DNA of 34,546 bases. Origin: Streptomyces sp. SA15. Lineage in GTDB: Bacteria; Actinomycetota; Actinomycetes; Streptomycetales; Streptomycetaceae. The position numbers and the translations under genes are program-made. The notes below the pieces were generated by a model, which saw nothing but the letters and a program-made list of their open reading frames with translations, was not told the DNA's origin and made no database searches. The DNA is taken from contig NZ_NTGE01000108.1 of assembly GCF_002291145.1 (NCBI RefSeq), forward strand, positions 1-34,546, given 5' to 3'. The stretch's first letter is position 1. Each line of letters begins with the position of its first letter. Below, one piece after another: positions 30,334 through 34,546 of the stretch.

Positions 30334-30840
30334 TCACGCGGCCCATCGCGGTGCCTGTCGGGCGGTCGCGGCACGCAGGAGTCGTACGTACCAACTCCAC
30401 CGGACCGGGCGGGCCACCCGGCCGGTCAGGGCCCGCTCGGCACAGTCCAGGCTGTGCTGGAACGCCGCGTTGTGCAGGGGGCGGAAGAACAGCAGCCAGC
30501 CCAGCCAGCGCAGCCCTCGCGGTCGGAGCACCAGGGTGTTGCGCAGGACGGTACGTGCCTGGTCGCGGCGCTCGACGCTGAATTCGTGGAAGCCCCTGAA
30601 GCCCCGGGGGCCGGTGAAACGGAAGCGCACCCAGTGGCCGGGCACGTAGTGGCTCACCACGTACCGCACCGGACCGTGCCCGCCACGGACGCCGACGGCC
30701 AGCGGCCGTTCGAAGCGGACGGGAGGCCAATCGGGCGGCCAGAGACGGTCGTTCTCACTGCCCAGCGAGTCGATCAGGGCGCCGACGGCCTCCTGCGGGG
30801 CGGGGAGCGAGCGTTCATGGACGTTGAGTACGGCGATCAC
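30334..30840 (-). CDS. SRPBCC-like protein
   Basis: A 168-aa protein. FERPLAVGVRGGHGPVRYVVSHYVPGHWVRFRFTG and GFHEFSVERRDQARTVLRNTLVLRP show the alternating strands of the SRPBCC/START-like fold; the C-terminal part (LRWLGWLLFFRPLHNAAFQHSLDCAERAL) is the long closing helix that covers the hydrophobic cavity. It probably binds a small hydrophobic ligand. The GTG at 30840 is the best in-frame start; a much longer open frame to 31236 overlaps the divergent gene and is not real. Ligand and role are unknown. Divergent from the halogenase locus. Confidence 0.75.
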   Translation of the reverse strand: MIAVLNVHERSLPAPQEAVGALIDSLGSENDRLWPPDWPPVRFERPLAVGVRGGHGPVRYVVSHYVPGHWVRFRFTGPRGFRGFHEFSVERRDQARTVLRNTLVLRPRGLRWLGWLLFFRPLHNAAFQHSLDCAERALTGRVARPVRWSWYVRLLRAATARQAPRWAA

Positions 30841-31090
30841 AGGTGGGTGGCTGCCCGTCCGGACTGACCGATAAGCGTCGCTGCGCGGAGGAAAAGGATC
30901 TCCGGTTTCAACTGCCTTTCCCCGGGCCTGCCTTGTTCTTCCGTATTCGCGTTCGACGTCATGAGGGGTCGAAGATCGGCCAAGGTCGATGCGACCGGCG
31001 AAACGCGGAGGGGGAAACGGAAACCCGAGCGTAAAGAGAGATGAGATAGGCGCAACAAGCCAGACGAATATGCGTGGGGGGAGCAGGGAC
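30841..31090. other. Divergent intergenic region before the halogenase locus
   Basis: These 250 bases separate two divergent genes and hold no credible gene. A purine-rich stretch near 31003-31045 (GCGGAGGGGGAAACGG and GTAAAGAGAGATGAGATAGG) is less GC-rich than the rest. No promoter hexamers could be chosen with confidence. Confidence 0.4.
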
Positions 31091-31687
31091 ATGGCCGCAA
31101 GACGCGGAGTTCCACCGGGGGTGCTGTCGGGTCCTTGGCGCCCGCTGCTCGTCCAGCCTCCGCTGGCGGAGCTGCTGGGTGACCCCCTGGTGAACGCGGC
31201 GCTGATGGAGATGGGCCGGGTTCTTCCGCCCCGCATCGCGCTGCACTCGCTGCGGACGTTCCTGCTGGCCGACGCCCGCGCGCGGGTGCGGGGGATCGGC
31301 TACGACCGGGCCGGTCTGCTCGCCGCCGCGGTGTTCCACGACGCCGGGCTGGCCGGGGGCGTGGGGCGGGTGCTCGGTGGATTCCCGTGCCGTTCGGCCG
31401 AGTTGCTCGACTGCTTCCTGGCCGGGCACGGGGTGGATGACGGGCGGCGCGGGACGTTGACCCGTGCGGTCCGCGAGCACATGCGGGCCGTCCCCGCGCG
31501 GGACGCCGGCCCCGAGGCGCGGCTGCTGCACTTCGGGGCCTGGCTGGACGTCACCGGGCGCGGTGGCCGCCAAGTCCCCGGCGAGCGGCGGCGGTTGGCT
31601 GATCTCGCGCCCACCCCCTGGTTCGCCGTCTCGTTCTCCGCCCGGGTGGCCGCCTGTGCGGTGCGGCGGGCGCTGCCGGCCCGCTGA
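31091..31687 (+). CDS. HD-domain protein (cyanamide hydratase-like)
   Basis: A 198-aa protein with a complete HD metal-binding set: His52 in LHSLRTFLLA, His83-Asp84 in AAVFHDAGL, His130 in AVREHMRA and Asp153 in HFGAWLDVTG. The arrangement RIALHSLRTFLLADA...GIGYDRAGLLAAAVFHDAGL resembles cyanamide hydratase/phosphohydrolase-type HD proteins. The reaction is unknown. The ATG at 31091 has GGGGGGAGCAGGG upstream; the frame before it is not conserved-looking. The halogenase starts 51 bp downstream on the same strand, so the two probably share a transcript. Confidence 0.85.
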   Translation: MAARRGVPPGVLSGPWRPLLVQPPLAELLGDPLVNAALMEMGRVLPPRIALHSLRTFLLADARARVRGIGYDRAGLLAAAVFHDAGLAGGVGRVLGGFPCRSAELLDCFLAGHGVDDGRRGTLTRAVREHMRAVPARDAGPEARLLHFGAWLDVTGRGGRQVPGERRRLADLAPTPWFAVSFSARVAACAVRRALPAR

Positions 31688-31738
31688 ACACCCGCCCGCC
31701 CGGCCACCCGTTCCTCCCGTCGTGAAAGGACCGCAGAC

Positions 31739-33529
31739 ATGCAAGACGACCAGCGTGTTTTCGATGTCGCCATCGTCGGAGGCGGCATCGGAGGGACGAT
31801 GCTGGGGGCGATCCTCGCGCGCCACGGCGTGCGCGTGCTGCTTCTGGAAGGAAGCGGTCACCCCCGGTTCGCCATCGGAGAGTCCACCGTCCCCGAGACC
31901 ACCTTCGGCCTGAGGGTCCTGGCCCGCCGCTACGACGTCCCGGAGATCGAGCACCTGGCGACCAACGGGGCGCTGCGCCGCCATGTGTCGTCGAACAGCG
32001 GAATCAAGCGGAACTTCAGCTTCGTCTACCACCGCGAGGGGGAGCCCACCCGCGCCGCGGAATGCACCCAGTACCCCACGTGGGGGCCGCCACTGGGCCC
32101 CGACTCCCACTACTTCCGGCAGGACGTCGACGCCTACATGTTCCACGTCGCCGTCTCGTACGGCGCGACCGCCCACACCCACACCGTCGTCGACGACGTG
32201 AAGTTCGACGAGGACTCAGTCACCCTCGTCACGCGGGAACGGGGCACCTTCCAGGCGTCGTACCTGGTCGACGCCGGAGGAATGCGGGCCGTCCTGCCCG
32301 AACGGCTGGGGCTGAGGCAGGAACCGCCCTACCGCACGCGGTCGCGGACCATCTTCACGCACATGGTGGACGTCAAGCCCTTCGACACCGTGGCGCCCCC
32401 GCGCGAACAGCACAAGATGCCGAGCCCGTTCAGCCAGGGCACCCTGCACCACCTCTTCCAGGGCGGCTGGTTCTGGGTGATCCCGTTCGACAACCACACC
32501 TCGAGCACGAGTGAACTGTGCAGCGTCGGCGTCAATCTCGACCTCGACCGGTATCCGCGCCCCGAGGGGGTCTGCGCGGAGGAGGAGTTCTGGAGCCATG
32601 TGCGGCGGTTCCCCAGCGTGGCCCGGCAGTTCGAGCGGGCGCGGTCGGTACGGCCGTACGTCTCGACCGACCGCACCCAGTTCTCCTCGCGGACGGTCGT
32701 CGGCGACCGGTGGTGCCTGCTGCCGCACGCCGGCGAGTTCATCGACCCCCTGTTCTCCAGCGGACTCGCGGTCACCGTGATGGCGCTCAACGCGCTGAGC
32801 CACCGGCTGATCGACGCGGTACGGCAGGACGACTTCGACACCGCCCGGTTCTCCTACCTGGAACACTGGATCAAGCGGATGTTCCGGTTCTACGACGACC
32901 TGGTGTCCTGCAGTTATGTGTCCTTCGACGATTTCGACCTGTGGAACGCCTGGAACCGCGTGTGGACCATCACCACGCTTTACGGGACCAACGCCCAGAA
33001 CCAGGCCGCCGTGACCTTCGAGAAGACCCGCGATCCGGCCTGCTTCGACGCGCTGGAGACGCCTCCCTACCGGGGTCTTCAGGGCGTCGACAACCCGTGG
33101 GTCGAGCGGCTCTTCGACCAGGCGCGCGACGCCGTACTGGCATACAGCGCGGGAGAGCTGACGAAAGAGCAGGCGATCACCCGCATCTACGACCTGCTGC
33201 GCGAGAGCGAGCTGTGCCCGGCCGTGTGGGGGACCCTCGACCCCGAAGAGCGCTGCCCGGCCGGGGTGTTCACCCTCTGGCCGCTGATGAAGATCCTGCT
33301 GTGGGGCAAGTACCGCTCGCCACGGCACGTCCGGGGCGCCTACTTCACCGGCGGTGCGCGGCTCGTGGGCAAGGAGGCGGTGCAGGCCTACGGCACCGAG
33401 CTGCGGCGCAGCACGTCCCTGGTGCACCAGACCGTGCGGGACATGTGGTTCAACTGGAACCGCGACTGGACACGGCGGCCGGCGCCCCGCCCGGAGAATC
33501 CCGGAGGTGAGCTTCACATGCAGAAATGA
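31739..33529 (+). CDS. Flavin-dependent halogenase (tryptophan halogenase superfamily)
   Basis: A 596-aa FAD enzyme that would chlorinate or brominate a substrate via hypohalous acid. The FAD fold starts with AIVGGGIGG (14-19), then ARHGVRVLLLEGS and GESTVPET. The halogenase-specific WxWxIP is WFWVIP at 244-249, and FIDPLFSSG (334-342) matches the Fx.Px.Sx.G motif. Lys90 in GIKRNFSF is a candidate for the catalytic lysine that channels HOCl. The C-terminal 200 residues are helical, as in halogenases acting on free or carrier-bound phenol/pyrrole-like substrates. A flavin reductase is not visible nearby. The ATG at 31739 has GAAAGGA upstream. Confidence 0.92.
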   Translation: MQDDQRVFDVAIVGGGIGGTMLGAILARHGVRVLLLEGSGHPRFAIGESTVPETTFGLRVLARRYDVPEIEHLATNGALRRHVSSNSGIKRNFSFVYHREGEPTRAAECTQYPTWGPPLGPDSHYFRQDVDAYMFHVAVSYGATAHTHTVVDDVKFDEDSVTLVTRERGTFQASYLVDAGGMRAVLPERLGLRQEPPYRTRSRTIFTHMVDVKPFDTVAPPREQHKMPSPFSQGTLHHLFQGGWFWVIPFDNHTSSTSELCSVGVNLDLDRYPRPEGVCAEEEFWSHVRRFPSVARQFERARSVRPYVSTDRTQFSSRTVVGDRWCLLPHAGEFIDPLFSSGLAVTVMALNALSHRLIDAVRQDDFDTARFSYLEHWIKRMFRFYDDLVSCSYVSFDDFDLWNAWNRVWTITTLYGTNAQNQAAVTFEKTRDPACFDALETPPYRGLQGVDNPWVERLFDQARDAVLAYSAGELTKEQAITRIYDLLRESELCPAVWGTLDPEERCPAGVFTLWPLMKILLWGKYRSPRHVRGAYFTGGARLVGKEAVQAYGTELRRSTSLVHQTVRDMWFNWNRDWTRRPAPRPENPGGELHMQK

Positions 33530-33679
33530 CAGCGAAAGGAAAAACATTCCTGCGCCATCCATAAAGGCGAAATCCCGGTTTGCCGCCGCTGCGCCTCGGG
33601 TAAGAAAACCGTACGACCGAGAAATAAATTCCGGTCCGGTTCCCCCCACTTATCCGAGAGACAACGGGCTGCTATTCAT

Positions 33680-34210
33680 ATGGCGCGACATTCCACCTGC
33701 CCATCGCCCGCCCCATGCTCCTGGGATGAGATTTCCCAGCACCAGGACCGCCTCATGCGGCTGGTTCGCCGAAGACTCCCGAGTTATCAGGACGCCGAGG
33801 ACTGCGTCCAGGAGACCATGACACGAGCGGCCGCGCACGCCGCGTTGGACAGAAGCCGGCTCGGCTCCTTCCTCACCTCGGTGGCACTTCGCCTGTGCAT
33901 CGACTACTACCGCGACATGGAGCGCCGCAGCCGCCTATTACAGCGCGCGGCACTCCTGGACGACCCCGGGACCACCGAGGAGGACGTCTGTGACGAGGAC
34001 TTCGGCCGGTGGCTCATGGACCAGGTCCAACACCTGCGCGGCCGGGAACAGGAAGTGATACTCGCCCGCGCCGCCGGGATTTCCACCGCGGAATTCGCCC
34101 GCATGCACAACATCTCCATCAAGGCGGCCGAGGCCGCTTTCACCAGAGGCCGGGCGCGCCTGAAAACGGCTTGCGCAAAAGCCATGGAAGGCCGCGTGGG
34201 ACAGCCGTAA
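33680..34210 (+). CDS. ECF-type sigma factor
   Basis: A 176-aa sigma-70 family protein with region 2 (HQDRLMRLVRRRLPSYQDAEDCVQETMTRA) and region 4 (LRGREQEVILARAAGISTAEFARMHNISIKAAEAAFTRGRARLK). The HTH is clear. There is no anti-sigma gene next to it. The N-terminal 15 residues are Cys/Pro-rich, so a slightly later start is possible. The ATG at 33680 has no Shine-Dalgarno sequence within 15 bases, which suggests a leaderless or weakly translated message. It lies between the halogenase and the repeat protein and may control the locus. Confidence 0.88.
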   Translation: MARHSTCPSPAPCSWDEISQHQDRLMRLVRRRLPSYQDAEDCVQETMTRAAAHAALDRSRLGSFLTSVALRLCIDYYRDMERRSRLLQRAALLDDPGTTEEDVCDEDFGRWLMDQVQHLRGREQEVILARAAGISTAEFARMHNISIKAAEAAFTRGRARLKTACAKAMEGRVGQP

Positions 34211-34256
34211 AAGGCGCTCCGCACACATCACGCACACACCGAAAGGAAACCGGTTC

Positions 34257-34546
34257 ATGTCCAGCAACAAGAACATGCAGGATATCCTCAAGGACTTCGT
34301 GGGCAATATGGCCGACAGCAGCAAGGAGGCCTTCGACGACATTCTCAACCGGCCGGAGAAGCCGAAGTCGTCCGGGAATCCGGTCGAGACGCTGGCCGGT
34401 CTGCCGGCCAACGCGCTCGGCGCCCTGGCCGGGGTGGTCAATCCGGCGGCGGCGCTGGCGGGTGCCGTGAACCCGCTGGCGGCCCTGACGGGCGCCGGAG
34501 CCAATCCTCTGGCGGCGCTCACCGGCGCCGCGGGCGCGGCCAACCC
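34257..34546 (+). CDS. Ala/Gly/Pro repeat protein, N-terminal part (cut by window edge)
   Basis: The ATG at 34257 with AAAGGAAA upstream opens a frame to the window end. The first 40 residues are charged and helical (MSSNKNMQDILKDFVGNMAD, then SSKEAFDDILNRPEKPKSSG). From about residue 45 there are degenerate repeats around N-P-L-A-A-L-T-G-A: NPAAALAGA, NPLAALTGA and NPLAALTGA. No Trp, Tyr or Cys occurs in the visible part. I do not recognise the family. It may be a surface, structural or precursor-type protein; the layout of helical leader plus repeats is noted without claiming a RiPP. Confidence 0.75.
   Translation, partial: MSSNKNMQDILKDFVGNMADSSKEAFDDILNRPEKPKSSGNPVETLAGLPANALGALAGVVNPAAALAGAVNPLAALTGAGANPLAALTGAAGAAN

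Noticed and set aside
30841..31236. N-terminal extension of the SRPBCC-like gene
   Set aside because: It is antisense to the HD-domain gene and its composition is that of a shadow frame.

Overview
The window is high-GC actinobacterial DNA, almost certainly from a Streptomyces chromosome. The signs are strong third-position G/C, GTG and TTG starts, F420-type oxidoreductases, a SigJ-like ECF sigma factor, DasR-like GntR regulation and a biotin locus laid out as bioF<- ->bioB-bioA-bioD. Assignments come from reading translated sequence and motifs; no database search was run.

Layout, left half. 1-4.0 kb: biotin synthesis (bioF cut by the window edge, bioB, bioA, bioD), closed by a very long stem-loop. 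4.1-5.4 kb: a SAM methyltransferase converging on a small toxin-antitoxin pair (Fic/Doc-like toxin, ribbon-helix-helix antitoxin) with a clear operator. 5.5-9.0 kb: a two-gene MacB/FtsX-type ABC exporter behind three 14-bp tandem repeats. 9.1-10.0 kb: an LLM-family oxidoreductase. 10.0-19.06 kb: a GNAT acetyltransferase gene cut into two halves that lie 8.6 kb apart, with an inserted island between them.

The island (about 10,240-18,832) is the most unusual part. It is visibly less GC-rich than its flanks. It carries a conserved hypothetical gene with a phosphoribosyltransferase-like motif, an intact second GNAT gene, a small protein of unknown family, and a tight four-gene minus-strand operon. 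In transcription order the operon encodes a 1012-aa STAND NTPase, a UbiA-type membrane prenyltransferase, a membrane fatty-acid desaturase and a patatin-like phospholipase. A decayed third GNAT copy lies at the right end. Joining the two outer GNAT halves at the shared 11-bp sequence TTCGACGG(C/T)TG restores the protein across the junction. I infer that the island is a cargo insertion and that the operon is a candidate undescribed membrane-lipid-directed defence or stress system, with the STAND protein as sensor and the three lipid enzymes as effectors or membrane modifiers.

Layout, right half. 19.1-21.6 kb: two CNNM/CorC-type transport proteins translationally coupled behind a structured leader that can hide the first ribosome-binding site. 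21.6-24.8 kb: a GDSL hydrolase, a DUF4326 protein, purB (probably leaderless) and a Mug-type DNA glycosylase. 24.8-25.8 kb: a decay zone with remnants of a hypothetical gene and of a NarL-type two-component pair. 25.9-28.0 kb: a ROK regulator convergent with a GntR/HutC regulator that has a dre-like operator in its own promoter. 28.1-30.3 kb: a SigJ-like sigma factor divergent from an alpha/beta hydrolase, then a lipase stub. 30.3-34.5 kb: an SRPBCC-like protein divergent from what looks like the left edge of a biosynthetic locus: an HD-domain protein, a flavin-dependent halogenase, an ECF sigma factor and the start of an Ala/Gly/Pro repeat protein that runs off the window.
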